This document shows, in pieces, positions 1 to 6,887 of a stretch of DNA of 20,809 bases. The notes below the pieces were generated by a model. The model was not told the DNA's origin, searched no databases, and worked only from the letters and a program-made list of their open reading frames with translations. Origin of the DNA: Microcaldota archaeon. Its GTDB lineage: Archaea > Micrarchaeota > Micrarchaeia > Micrarchaeales > Micrarchaeaceae. How positions within the stretch are numbered: position 1 is the first letter of the stretch; the number at the start of each line of letters is the position of its first letter. The DNA lies in assembly GCA_021810685.1 (NCBI GenBank), contig JAJZII010000005.1:1-20809 (forward strand). The letters run 5' to 3'. Both the position numbers and the translations under genes were made by a program.

Positions 1-2231
1 GGGGCCAGGCCCTCGCGGATCAGGAAGCGCTGGTGCAGGTACTCGTTGGAGGGTCTGCCGTCTATGTACGGTTCGTACTTATAGTTGCCCAGGAAACCCT
101 CTATGTCGTCGCCCCCAAGCACCAGCACGTAGGGCACGCGCTTGGTAGCGTAGTTGTCCATGACGTAGCGGCTTATGGAGCTGAGCAGGCGCTTGTTCGG
201 GTAACCGGAGCCGGGGCCGCCTATGTGCATGTCAGTGAGCATTAGGAAGTTCACACGGTTGGCCATGCTGTCGGCTGTGGACCGAAGGCCGATATAGCCC
301 CTGAGCCATTCGGCCACCTTAGTATTGGTAATGGCATCGTAGTCCATCGTCTCTGCAGCCTTCGCAAGCTCATACATGGACTGCTTGTCGTTTATGTCAA
401 CCCCGAGGTCCCTTAGGGCCCTCGGCAGCAGCCATTTGGTCTCTACCTGCACCTCCGGCTTCGAATCACCATCAGCAACGTCGTCAGAGTACTGTGCTAT
501 CTTTTTGCGCCTCAGCTCGCTCGGAAGCTTGCTCCCGAGCTGGAGCCTGTCTTTGCTGTCCAGACCTCCGTCGAGCTGGTCCAGGGTCAGCCTGCTCGTC
601 GCTATGGTACGTATGGCCTTCGCCAGCACACGCGCTTGGAACCTCATTTCCTTCCCCGCCAGCAAGCTGAGTTCGTTGGAGGTGTGGAAGGTGTGCTTTA
701 CCGAGAAGTTTTGCACTTCGAGCTCGTCGAAGCCCGAGCTCGGGACCGTCTTCGAGGCAAGGTTGGTAAACCATGTCTTGAGCTTGCCGTTGTTCGCTTC
801 TTTCAGCTTCTGCGGATCCACGAACGGACAGCTGGCGAGATGATAGATGGTGGAGTCGCCGCGCGTGCCTTCCGCTGATATGTTCACGTGGCTTGAGGGG
901 CTCCGCGATGTGATTACTATGTTCATGTTGGAGACATTCCTGCCGCGCAGAAGGCCGCGGATCTCTTGCTCCCTGGTATGTGTGAAGGCGTGCGAGGAGT
1001 TAGAGGGCTTGTTGGCCACAACCACGTCCAAGCCGTTGATGCTCACGCTCTCGGAGTTGCTGGTCACGACGTTGACGTCCATGCGCCTGCCGAATGCGTC
1101 CTTTATGCTCGCAATGATGGTAGCGCGCGAGATCTCCTCGGCGATGCGCGTCAGCTCAGGGGTGCCAGGAATGTTGTGCGTGAAGCGCCACTCGCGCTCG
1201 AGGCGCACCTCATTCTCCTGCGAGGCCTTTTGCTTCGCATCGCTGATGCCCTCATAGGAATACTTCGTGACCAGGTTGCCGAGGTTCTTGACCATGGTCT
1301 CGAGCTTTTCGTACTCCACCCTGTCGTTCTCGGGATCGAGCTTCTCCATCTGCGCGCGCGTCTTCTCCAGCACCGCCTGCACCTCGTTGCGCACAACTTC
1401 CGGAGGCTTGCCAGAAGACCCCTGCTCCATGGCGTAGAGTTCGTAGAACTCCGAGTCGAACCTGTCCTTGAATGTATGTGCAAGCTCGTCTATGTCCTTG
1501 CCTTGGTTACTGCGGGCCCAGTAGCGCAGTAGAGCGGTGTACTTTTCGTGTATGTGCTTGTAGTCTTCGAGTTCAGTCTTACGCTCGAAGAGCTTCCCAT
1601 CTATGGATTCTATCTCGGCCTTATAGTTGTCAATGCCCTTCCTTAGGCTTGCTGCTGCCTTGGCGTCCTGGCCCGACGCTGCAGCCTTTGACTCGAGCAA
1701 TAGAATTGCCTCTCTGTACTTCTCGCGGGCGCGCATCAGACTCTCTATCGAGCCGTTTATGTCAATCTCGACCTTGTCGCGGTAGCTTTTCATGCTGTCT
1801 ACTATGCGCTCGGGACTGTACTCGAACATGGTCACTATCAGGTCGTACTCCCGCTTCCTGTTCTCGATGTCGCTCGGACCCCAGATGTAGGTAATGCCGG
1901 AGCCCTGGCCGGTCTTCGCATTGTTCTGGCGGATCGTCTCAGCTATCCTGCTTAAATAAGGCTTTATGAATATGACTGCGCCGTCCAGATCGTTGATGAA
2001 TTCCTGGAGTATTAGGTTCTTTGACATGCCCGCCCTGGTCACGAAGCGGGAGATTTCCGGAAGGGCCTCGCCGTGGAAGACGACATGGTCCGGGGCCCGG
2101 CCATCGGACACACGATCCTTAAGCCAGGCATAGAGGCCTACATTGTTCTCAGAGCTGAAGTATGAGGCGCCCCCTCCCAAGCACCCCACGGATATTATCC
2201 TGGTTGTTTTGACCTCTCCCTCGTCGCCCAT
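1..2231 (-). CDS. Large metallophosphoesterase-like protein with coiled-coil insertion, 3' end cut by window edge
   Basis: An open frame of 743 codons runs without a stop from the ATG at 2231 to the left edge, so the C-terminus is missing. Residues 661-712 look like the start of a calcineurin-like phosphoesterase: a strand ending in D667-x-H669, then GGDDIEG at 706-712, matching metal-binding motifs I and II. The N-terminal half resembles a decayed copy of the same fold: VVFHGEALPE (50-59) at the GDxxD position, WGPSDIEN (117-124) at the GNH(D/E) position and SRSPSSHVN (442-450) near the GHxH position. Residues about 155-240 and 275-345 are charged, helical and probably coiled coil. The ATG follows a purine-rich AAGGGGGGTG, and an in-frame TGA lies a few codons upstream. 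The substrate is unknown; a nuclease or nucleotide phosphodiesterase role is possible. The gene is divergent from 2578-2901. The open frame and the C-terminal motifs are visible; the degenerate first domain is inference. Confidence 0.75.
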   Translation of the reverse strand, partial: MGDEGEVKTTRIISVGCLGGGASYFSSENNVGLYAWLKDRVSDGRAPDHVVFHGEALPEISRFVTRAGMSKNLILQEFINDLDGAVIFIKPYLSRIAETIRQNNAKTGQGSGITYIWGPSDIENRKREYDLIVTMFEYSPERIVDSMKSYRDKVEIDINGSIESLMRAREKYREAILLLESKAAASGQDAKAAASLRKGIDNYKAEIESIDGKLFERKTELEDYKHIHEKYTALLRYWARSNQGKDIDELAHTFKDRFDSEFYELYAMEQGSSGKPPEVVRNEVQAVLEKTRAQMEKLDPENDRVEYEKLETMVKNLGNLVTKYSYEGISDAKQKASQENEVRLEREWRFTHNIPGTPELTRIAEEISRATIIASIKDAFGRRMDVNVVTSNSESVSINGLDVVVANKPSNSSHAFTHTREQEIRGLLRGRNVSNMNIVITSRSPSSHVNISAEGTRGDSTIYHLASCPFVDPQKLKEANNGKLKTWFTNLASKTVPSSGFDELEVQNFSVKHTFHTSNELSLLAGKEMRFQARVLAKAIRTIATSRLTLDQLDGGLDSKDRLQLGSKLPSELRRKKIAQYSDDVADGDSKPEVQVETKWLLPRALRDLGVDINDKQSMYELAKAAETMDYDAITNTKVAEWLRGYIGLRSTADSMANRVNFLMLTDMHIGGPGSGYPNKRLLSSISRYVMDNYATKRVPYVLVLGGDDIEGFLGNYKYEPYIDGRPSNEYLHQRFLIREGLA

Positions 2232-2342
2232 TTGCACCCCCCTTGCAAACGCCGCCTCTTTTCAAAGCACTCCGGTTCCCCATTCAAAGTATCATCTTTA
2301 CCAATCACTAGTACCTCATCCGCTGAGCTTCCTTTAATCCCG

Positions 2343-2350
2343 TATTTAAA
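2343..2350 (-). promoter_or_regulatory. Candidate TATA box for the phosphoesterase gene
   Basis: On the minus strand the sequence reads GGTTTAAATAC, a good archaeal TATA box. It would start transcription near 2320 and leave a leader of roughly 90 nt before the ATG at 2231. No closer TATA-like string was found. The rest of 2232-2577 is AT-rich spacer between divergent genes with no other recognised element. Confidence 0.4.
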
Positions 2351-2525
2351 CCTTCCCGAAGCAAATAATTTATTTATATCCAAATTGGTGCATTTTACTA
2401 AATGCTATTTTACTAATATACTTAAAATGTCATAGTTATGGGAAACAAATTGGAGGCAAAACTGCAGAGAAACAGGCGTCGCTTTTGCGCCTTTCGGTAT
2501 CCATGAATATCAAAAACATGGCAAC

Positions 2526-2572
2526 ATATTAATATCAGGACGCAGACAATATTGTATCATATTACAGGAGGA
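2526..2572 (+). promoter_or_regulatory. TATA box and ribosome site for the 107-aa gene
   Basis: ATATTAATA at 2526-2534 is a TATA-like box. It predicts a start near 2555, and AGGAGGA at 2566-2572 sits 5 nt before the ATG at 2578. The two elements agree with each other and fix that start codon. Confidence 0.55.
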
Positions 2573-2577
2573 TCAGC

Positions 2578-2901
2578 ATGGTGGAGAAGCAGCTTACCAC
2601 CAAGGAATATATATCGTTGGGCCTAGCCAGCGTGCTGCGGTTGGCAGAGCCCAGCAGCCTTGACAGGACAGTGAAGGGCAGGGACATGCTTGATGCGCTA
2701 GCAATCTCTGTCAGAGACACAATAAAGGTAGTGGAGCTTGGCAAGGCTGGGAGCATGGAGTTCTACCAGCACGTGGAATCCGCGCAGCAGCTCTGCATTG
2801 CCCTGAAAAGGTGGGCGATTGAGGGTGGCGACAACGTTCTGTCAGCAGAGCTTGGGAATCTGGCTGATAAATTGTCAGCATTGGCCAAGAATCCATCCTG
2901 A
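2578..2901 (+). CDS. Small helical protein of unknown function, 107 aa
   Basis: The family is not recognised. The protein has no signal peptide, membrane segment, cysteine pair or nucleotide motif. It is predicted to be mostly helical, with alternating Leu/Ala and charged residues (for example VLRLAEPSSLDRTVKGRD in the N-terminal third and ELGNLADKLSALAK near the end), suggesting a compact helical bundle in the cytoplasm. There is one cysteine, in QLCIALKRW. The start is well supported by AGGAGGA 5 nt upstream and an upstream TATA-like box. The gene stands alone: the left neighbour is divergent, and 2902-3157 separates it from the FKBP gene, which has its own promoter. Confidence 0.7.
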   Translation: MVEKQLTTKEYISLGLASVLRLAEPSSLDRTVKGRDMLDALAISVRDTIKVVELGKAGSMEFYQHVESAQQLCIALKRWAIEGGDNVLSAELGNLADKLSALAKNPS

Positions 2902-3157
2902 TGGACTGCTGCTCTAGGAACAGGGCCGGCGGTCGCATTGCCCGTATTTTCTGCGCCAAAGCCGCTTCGGCGTCCTTTCCGCCTTTCCTGTCCTGATCGG
3001 TTCTGATTCCACGCCTTTTATATTATTGCCTGACTGGGTTGGCCCTGCGCTGGTAGTAAAGCAAATATAGCATGATGACTTTTGTTCCGGAGCCTGCAGT
3101 TTACGACCCCTCGCCTGCCGCACCTTTACGCGCGTGAAAGGGTTCCGCCGGCATAGC
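2902..3157. other. Intergenic stretch with no convincing gene
   Basis: This spacer holds one further TATA-like string (CTTTTATATTATTG near 3013-3025) that could be an extra upstream promoter for the FKBP operon. Both strands contain only short frames rich in Arg, Pro and Cys, which look non-coding. No tRNA or other RNA signature was seen. Confidence 0.4.
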
Positions 3158-3166
3158 ATTATATAC
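3158..3166 (+). promoter_or_regulatory. TATA box of the FKBP-SWIM operon
   Basis: ATTATATAC predicts a transcript start near 3190. That lies downstream of an in-frame TTG at 3168, which therefore cannot be the start codon, and about 35 nt before the ATG at 3225. The promoter thus decides the start of the FKBP gene. Confidence 0.5.
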
Positions 3167-3224
3167 GTTGCCGCAAAACGACTACAGTGCGCGGCATACA
3201 GGCGCGCAGAGTCATGTGATTTCG

Positions 3225-3758
3225 ATGGAAGAACAACAGAAGGCCAAGAGAAAGCTCAGCATCAAGCCGCTGTATATAGCAGGCATAGCGACCCTTGCAG
3301 TAATACTTATAGTGGCGGCGTACTTCGCCAGCACTGCTGCTGGCGGCACGGTAGCAGTGGGAGACAGCGTCAGCGTCTACTACACTGGCAGCTTCACCAA
3401 CGGCACGATATTCAACACCAACAGGAACGGCACCCTCTTCAACTTCACGGTCGGGGCGAACCAGGTCATACCAGGGTTCGACAATGCAGTCATAGGCATG
3501 AGCAAGGGCGAGAGCAAGACGGTCACAGTGCCGCCGGCCCAAGCCTATGGTTATGTCAACCAGAGCCTGTTCGCGGCCGCACCCTTATCGGCGTTCGGCG
3601 CCAACGCGCCTGTGATAGGCGAGATAGTGACTACGTCGCGGGGCCTGCACGGGCTGGTCACGGCAGTCAATGCCACCAACGCAACGATTGACTTCAACCC
3701 GCCGCTTGCGGGCAAGACCCTCGTCTTCAACATAACGGTCGTTAGCATAAGGAGGTAA
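3225..3758 (+). CDS. Membrane-anchored FKBP-type peptidyl-prolyl cis-trans isomerase
   Basis: The 177-aa protein should catalyse prolyl cis-trans isomerisation and act as a folding helper outside the membrane. After a basic N-terminus, residues about 14-36 form one membrane segment, giving a short cytoplasmic tail and an external catalytic domain. FKBP landmarks are VGDSVSVYYTG (45-55), QVIPGFDNAVIGMSKGE (80-96), PPAQAYG (103-109) and FNPPLAGKTLVFNI (157-170). The stretch about 110-152 is the insert-in-flap domain found in SlyD-like and long archaeal FKBPs, which usually binds unfolded clients. Several N-x-S/T sites fit an exported domain. The ATG at 3225 is preferred because the TATA box at 3158-3166 lies over the upstream TTG, and GTGAT precedes it. 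The GGAGGT for the next gene overlaps this stop codon, so the two are co-transcribed. Confidence 0.9.
   Translation: MEEQQKAKRKLSIKPLYIAGIATLAVILIVAAYFASTAAGGTVAVGDSVSVYYTGSFTNGTIFNTNRNGTLFNFTVGANQVIPGFDNAVIGMSKGESKTVTVPPAQAYGYVNQSLFAAAPLSAFGANAPVIGEIVTTSRGLHGLVTAVNATNATIDFNPPLAGKTLVFNITVVSIRR
3751..3756 (+). promoter_or_regulatory. Strong ribosome site that decides a GTG start
   Basis: GGAGGT at 3751-3756 touches the TAA of the FKBP gene and lies 6 nt before the GTG at 3763. It supports GTG as the start of the SWIM gene and close coupling to FKBP. Confidence 0.7.
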
Positions 3759-3762
3759 TTTC

Positions 3763-4188
3763 GTGACCAACGTGACTGCGGACCGCCGTTCGGCAGGGAG
3801 GGAAGCGCGGCAGCATGCACCTTATGTCCCTGACCTGTTCACGAAGGACGAGCTTCGCAGCTTCGACTGCAGGTTCACGAGCAGCGACAGAAGCGTGCAT
3901 ATCGCAAACGCCGCGCCGGTCAACGGCATATTGCTCGTAATAGGTTTCGTCAGGAGCGACAGCAGGCACGACCTCTACCACTACGTCGTGGCGCCCATCC
4001 ACATCGGCAACGGGCGCGATATAGCTGGCGTGGGCCATTGCAGATGCGAGAGCACGCACTACCACGGCAGGCCATGTAAGCACGTACTGAAACTCAGGAA
4101 CGTGTATGAGCGCAACAAGACCAGGCTCGAAGGAGTCTTCGGGCTGCCGGAGCTCAGGACAGAGCACGGAGAATGCGACAGCCAGTGA
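3763..4188 (+). CDS. SWIM zinc-finger protein, 141 aa
   Basis: Residues 93-107 fit the SWIM consensus CxC-Xn-CxH: C93-R-C95, nine residues, then C105-K-H107, which would bind one zinc ion. SWIM domains occur in SWI2/SNF2 ATPases, MuDR-type proteins and stand-alone archaeal proteins, where they are thought to bind DNA or proteins. No helicase, nuclease or other catalytic domain is present. Residues 1-90 contain a probable small alpha/beta region (NGILLVIGFVRS, DLYHYVVAPIHI) that places the finger on a compact scaffold. The protein lacks a signal peptide, so it should be cytoplasmic although its operon partner FKBP is membrane-bound. The GTG start is supported by GGAGGT 6 nt upstream. The true target is unknown. 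Confidence 0.8.
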   Translation: MTNVTADRRSAGREARQHAPYVPDLFTKDELRSFDCRFTSSDRSVHIANAAPVNGILLVIGFVRSDSRHDLYHYVVAPIHIGNGRDIAGVGHCRCESTHYHGRPCKHVLKLRNVYERNKTRLEGVFGLPELRTEHGECDSQ

Positions 4189-4191
4189 GCC

Positions 4192-4238
4192 ATCAGGATT
4201 GCGTATCTTTGCGCAACTATTTCAGCGCCTGATAGTTG
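4192..4238 (+). other. Overlapping hairpins downstream of the SWIM gene
   Basis: Three perfect inverted repeats crowd this stretch: ATCAGG (4192-4197) with CCTGAT (4229-4234); TTGCG with CGCAA around an 8-nt loop (4200-4217); and CAACTAT (4214-4220) with ATAGTTG (4232-4238) around an 11-nt loop. The first two can nest; the third competes with both. This could be a 3' end structure or processing signal. No T-run follows. The remaining intergenic sequence to 4401 shows no gene I can support. Confidence 0.35.
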
Positions 4239-4401
4239 ATGACCGTTAGTCGCCGTAGTTCGAGGCGCAGTCGACCTTCGGCCGTATTACCTCTCGGCTG
4301 CCTGTTGAAGTAGCATGCGCTAGGAAGACCTTTACACATGCTCACTGGACCCTGTTGAGTGATGCCCAGTGGAATTTTAGGGCGAAGCGCCGGCGCAAAA
4401 A

Positions 4402-4409
4402 CTAAATAA
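4402..4409 (+). promoter_or_regulatory. TATA box, near-leaderless promoter
   Basis: CTAAATAA lies about 25 nt before the ATG at 4432, so transcription would start at or next to the start codon. No Shine-Dalgarno sequence is present, as expected for a leaderless message. Confidence 0.5.
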
Positions 4410-4431
4410 CAGAACCATACCATGCAACAGC

Positions 4432-5109
4432 ATGGACGCAACAGTTGATGGGAAAGACAGGAGCTATGCTGCTGAGATAGTAATAAATTCGAACAGGCGC
4501 GTCAGGGAAACGTTTGCAGACAAGATACTGCTGATGTACGGCCCCGCAGTCAACGCTGTGAGCTACGGCTCGGATGCGAAAGTATCTGCGATAAACTACA
4601 TGATGCACAACGGCATATACGCCAGGGTGGACAACCGCCTCGCCAACTCACTCGGTTTCTGCGTTGAGGAGGTGAGGAAAAGGTTCATAGGCATGTATGA
4701 CAAGGTGAACTCGATAGCGGTCGAGATTGGGATTACCCACGAACGGTTTGTCGCTGTCGAGGCTGCCATAACCGAGGTCGCTGGCGGAGAGTACACCGTA
4801 GGCAAGCACTCGTTCTCAGGCATACCGGTCACGGACCTCCTCAGCCACTCGATGCTGATGAGGAACATATGTGGCACGAACATATTGGTGCCGTCGCCGG
4901 AGCACCAACTGTCACTTCTTTACATCGCATGGCTCGCCGATCGGCAGAATGGCTCAAGGCGCAGCGATGAGGCACTGCTCGAGCACTTCAAAGGGCGCTA
5001 CGGGAGCATAGAGAAGCTCACCAGCGTGCCGTATTATTTCTTCGGCGTTGACAGCAAGGAATATGCGCGGTCGATGGTTGCCGACATAGGCAGAATGCTC
5101 AGATATTGA
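4432..5109 (+). CDS. Unrecognised protein, 225 aa
   Basis: The family is not recognised. The protein is soluble, with no signal peptide or membrane helix. Visible features are a small-residue stretch VNAVSYGSDAKV near residue 42, a central helical region (about 75-110) and a C-terminal part with VPSPEHQLSLLYIAWLADR followed by EALLEHFKGRYG. The last part recalls helices found in nucleotidyltransferase-like or sensor proteins, but the match is too weak to name. The start is set by a TATA box about 25 nt upstream. The stop at 5107-5109 lies only 6 bp from the stop of the convergent gene at 5116, leaving almost no room for separate terminators. Confidence 0.75.
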   Translation: MDATVDGKDRSYAAEIVINSNRRVRETFADKILLMYGPAVNAVSYGSDAKVSAINYMMHNGIYARVDNRLANSLGFCVEEVRKRFIGMYDKVNSIAVEIGITHERFVAVEAAITEVAGGEYTVGKHSFSGIPVTDLLSHSMLMRNICGTNILVPSPEHQLSLLYIAWLADRQNGSRRSDEALLEHFKGRYGSIEKLTSVPYYFFGVDSKEYARSMVADIGRMLRY

Positions 5110-5115
5110 GGCAAA

Positions 5116-5796
5116 TCAGAATTTATCGAGCGTTCGGAGCATACGCGGTGCGTCTTTGTTTTTGGGGTCATCGCAGTAGTCATCAAGCGTGCGGAGCTTC
5201 GGCGTTTGCACATCGGCCACATGGGTATTGCCATCGGACTGCACGTTGCCGCTGTTTTTTACGGCAGCACCCCTGAAAAACTCAAAGTACGGCCTGGAAA
5301 GAGCAAGTGGGTAAGGCCGCTTATCCTCGGATTTTGGAGCGAAGAACGGCACTGAAGAGTAGTCTTTGTTCTTGGATTTGAGTTTGTAGACTGAAAGCTT
5401 TACATATATGACATCACCTTCAGCGAGCGACTCCTTCATAGACTGGTAGGCTTTCTGCAGGTGTTGCATCTCTATCGGCGGAAGATTGAAGGCGAGTATG
5501 CCTATCCTGCCGCTGGATGTGTACTCTGGGATGTGGGGCCTTATCCATCTGGTAAGATAGTTGAGTTCAGTCTGCACAATTATGCTCAGCTCGCTTCCCG
5601 GCTTCGGCGTGAAAACGATGTGGCTGATGGGTACGCACACAACTCCAAGAGAGCTGCCATGGTCTGCATTGTGCACGGCCTCGTACATTCCGACGCTGGT
5701 GAGCGGATGGATGACCTGTTCTCGGCCATGCTCGTCAGTGGCGATTATCGTGTTGTACCGCACGGACCTGGGAGCAGTACTTTCAGGCATAAACAT
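5116..5796 (-). CDS. Unrecognised protein, 226 aa
   Basis: The family is not recognised. The N-terminal two thirds alternates predicted strands and helices (LGVVCVPISHIVFTPKPGSE, RIGILAFNLPPIEMQHL, DVIYVKLSVYKLK), suggesting a soluble alpha/beta domain. The last 60 residues are polar and probably flexible, and hold two LRTLD copies (in PKLRTLDDYCDD and PRMLRTLDKF) that could be short linear binding motifs. There is no membrane segment. Two ATG codons (5796 and 5790) are possible starts; the TATA box at 5812-5820 places the transcript start at about these codons, so the message is probably leaderless and either ATG is plausible. The gene ends 6 bp from its convergent neighbour. Confidence 0.75.
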   Translation of the reverse strand: MFMPESTAPRSVRYNTIIATDEHGREQVIHPLTSVGMYEAVHNADHGSSLGVVCVPISHIVFTPKPGSELSIIVQTELNYLTRWIRPHIPEYTSSGRIGILAFNLPPIEMQHLQKAYQSMKESLAEGDVIYVKLSVYKLKSKNKDYSSVPFFAPKSEDKRPYPLALSRPYFEFFRGAAVKNSGNVQSDGNTHVADVQTPKLRTLDDYCDDPKNKDAPRMLRTLDKF

Positions 5797-5811
5797 ATTG
5801 CGGACGGTCAG

Positions 5812-5820
5812 ATATTAATA
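5812..5820 (-). promoter_or_regulatory. TATA box overlapping the end of the upstream gene
   Basis: On the minus strand TATTAATATC sits about 25 nt ahead of the ATG codons at 5796/5790. It overlaps the stop region of the gene ending at 5815, suggesting that the 226-aa gene has its own promoter inside the cluster. Confidence 0.5.
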
Positions 5821-6102
5821 GCTGGCGGTCGGCAGCTTCCTACCATAAATCTTTGAGAACGGGTATCTCTGCGCGAAGCTTATCAGCCCATCGCGCAACT
5901 CGTGGAGCCCCTCTGAGAGCAGGGAGGCGGCAGTCTTCGACGCGTCCATGCGATTCTGCCTCAGCATCAGGTCCATCATCGCGTTGTACATATAGGTCTC
6001 GTTGGAGAGTTCCTGTGACACCACGAGAACGTACCTCATTTTCGCCTGGTTGTAGACGGCCATCGAGTACTCCATGTGCTCCAGCGCACCGAAGCCGAGC
6101 AT
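5815..6102 (-). CDS. Unrecognised small helical protein, 95 aa
   Basis: The family is not recognised. The protein is helical, Met-rich and soluble, with EHMEYSMAVYNQAKMRYVL near the start, then NAMMDLMLRQNRMD and LLSEGLHELRDGLISFAQRY. Its ATG is read from TGATG, in which the TGA ends the upstream gene, so translation is coupled. A GTG one codon upstream (6105) is the alternative start. The C-terminal HELRDGLISFAQRYPF resembles EFREGVIRAGAMLFGYLYQF in the upstream partner, so the two may share a distant helical motif. They probably act together, perhaps as a complex, but no function can be given. Confidence 0.65.
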   Translation of the reverse strand: MLGFGALEHMEYSMAVYNQAKMRYVLVVSQELSNETYMYNAMMDLMLRQNRMDASKTAASLLSEGLHELRDGLISFAQRYPFSKIYGRKLPTASY

Positions 6103-6557
6103 CACGTCCCGGCCGTCTCCCGCCTGCCGCTGCCCCTGAACTGGTAGAGATATCCGAAGAGCATTGCGCCCGCCCTTATGACGCCCTCCCTGAACTCGCG
6201 CATCCCTAACTGCGTGAGTTGCGTATCTAGGTGCACGCGCTCGAGGTTGTGCATCGCCAAACCTGTAGCTATGTAGAAGTCGTTGACACCAGTTATTGGC
6301 GCGAGGTGAAGCACGCCAGGCTTCAGCCCTGATGAGAAATCGTAGCGGAAGGCATTGGATATGCGGAAGCCTCTCTGGAGCGCCGCAAGGTCAAGCTCAA
6401 TTACAGGTCGTATCATTTTCCTGTCCGTGAACCTTTCCATGAATGCGCACGCGCCGTCCATCATGTCGGCGGCCCTCGTGCTTTCGCGTGTGCGCAGAAG
6501 CGCGGCGGCTTCCTCGACGTTCTGAACCTGTCCAGCGCGCAGCATGCCTAAAGCCAC
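6102..6557 (-). CDS. Unrecognised helical protein, 151 aa
   Basis: The family is not recognised. It begins with helical segments (VEEAAALLRTRESTRAADMM) and has a central part with more strand character (FRYDFSSGLKPGVLHLAP), then a helix-rich C-terminus. There is no signal peptide or clear membrane segment, though GVIRAGAMLFGYLYQF is mildly hydrophobic. The GTG at 6557 is used here, with GGTG just upstream; the ATG at 6545 (MLRAGQ) is also possible. The TATA box at 6593-6603 predicts a short leader either way. The stop overlaps the next start as TGATG, a sign of a translationally coupled pair. Confidence 0.7.
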   Translation of the reverse strand: MALGMLRAGQVQNVEEAAALLRTRESTRAADMMDGACAFMERFTDRKMIRPVIELDLAALQRGFRISNAFRYDFSSGLKPGVLHLAPITGVNDFYIATGLAMHNLERVHLDTQLTQLGMREFREGVIRAGAMLFGYLYQFRGSGRRETAGT

Positions 6558-6592
6558 AGCACCACGGATTTTAGATGGTAATGCACCGTAAT

Positions 6593-6603
6593 GATATTTA
6601 TAG
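6593..6603. promoter_or_regulatory. Shared bidirectional TATA region
   Basis: ATATTTATAGG on the plus strand reads CCTATAAATAT on the minus strand, so one near-symmetric AT block can serve both divergent genes: 6640-6882 (plus) and 6102-6557 (minus). Predicted starts are about 6625 and 6571, giving short leaders on both sides. Confidence 0.5.
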
Positions 6604-6639
6604 GTGCTCGGTGGATTCTAATCTGTTTGAGGTGGTAAC

Positions 6640-6882
6640 ATGATAACTGCTATAATAGCCGTGCTCAACGAGACGGAACTGCTCGTAATACCGAATACCG
6701 ACAAGCCTATGGAGGAACTTGTCGGCATGAGCGCGCAATATACTGACAAGGACGAGAAGGTTTGGCCTGGTAGGGTGGAGAAGGTAGCCGAGTCGATGCT
6801 CTGCGTGAAGCTGGACAGCTGGCCAAGCGGACTGGGCCAGGGCCAAATAATAGAGATAGACGACGGTTCAGCCGGCGACTAG
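6640..6882 (+). CDS. Unrecognised small beta-rich protein, 80 aa
   Basis: The family is not recognised. The pattern of short strands (ITAIIAVLNETELLVIPN, WPGRVEKVAESMLCVKLD, GQGQIIEID) with an intervening GMSAQYTDKDEKVW suggests a small barrel of SH3/OB type, as in many archaeal RNA- or protein-binding modules, but this is inference. The protein is acidic at both halves and ends in an acidic tail. The ATG is supported by GAGGTGGT ending 3 nt upstream and by the shared TATA box at 6593-6603. Confidence 0.7.
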   Translation: MITAIIAVLNETELLVIPNTDKPMEELVGMSAQYTDKDEKVWPGRVEKVAESMLCVKLDSWPSGLGQGQIIEIDDGSAGD

Positions 6883-6887
6883 TAAGA

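Noticed and set aside
376..1532. Long plus-strand frames opposite the phosphoesterase gene
   Set aside because: The minus strand is open for 743 codons with clear domain motifs; the plus frames are Arg/Ser/Leu-rich mirror frames without motifs, promoters or ribosome sites.
2195..2383. 62-aa minus-strand frame ahead of the phosphoesterase
   Set aside because: It overlaps the phosphoesterase start in another frame, runs through the likely TATA box and has no ribosome site; kept only as a faint possibility.
3168..3224. TTG start adding 19 residues to the FKBP protein
   Set aside because: The TATA box at 3158-3166 places transcription start downstream of this TTG; the ATG at 3225 gives a normal basic tip before the membrane helix.
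4236..4243. GTTGATGA resembling a C/D box RNA element
   Set aside because: No correctly spaced D box (CTGA) or second C'/D' pair was found.
4217..4441. Cys-rich 74-aa minus-strand frame
   Set aside because: It begins inside the neighbouring plus-strand gene, crosses that gene's promoter and the hairpin region, and reads as low-quality protein.
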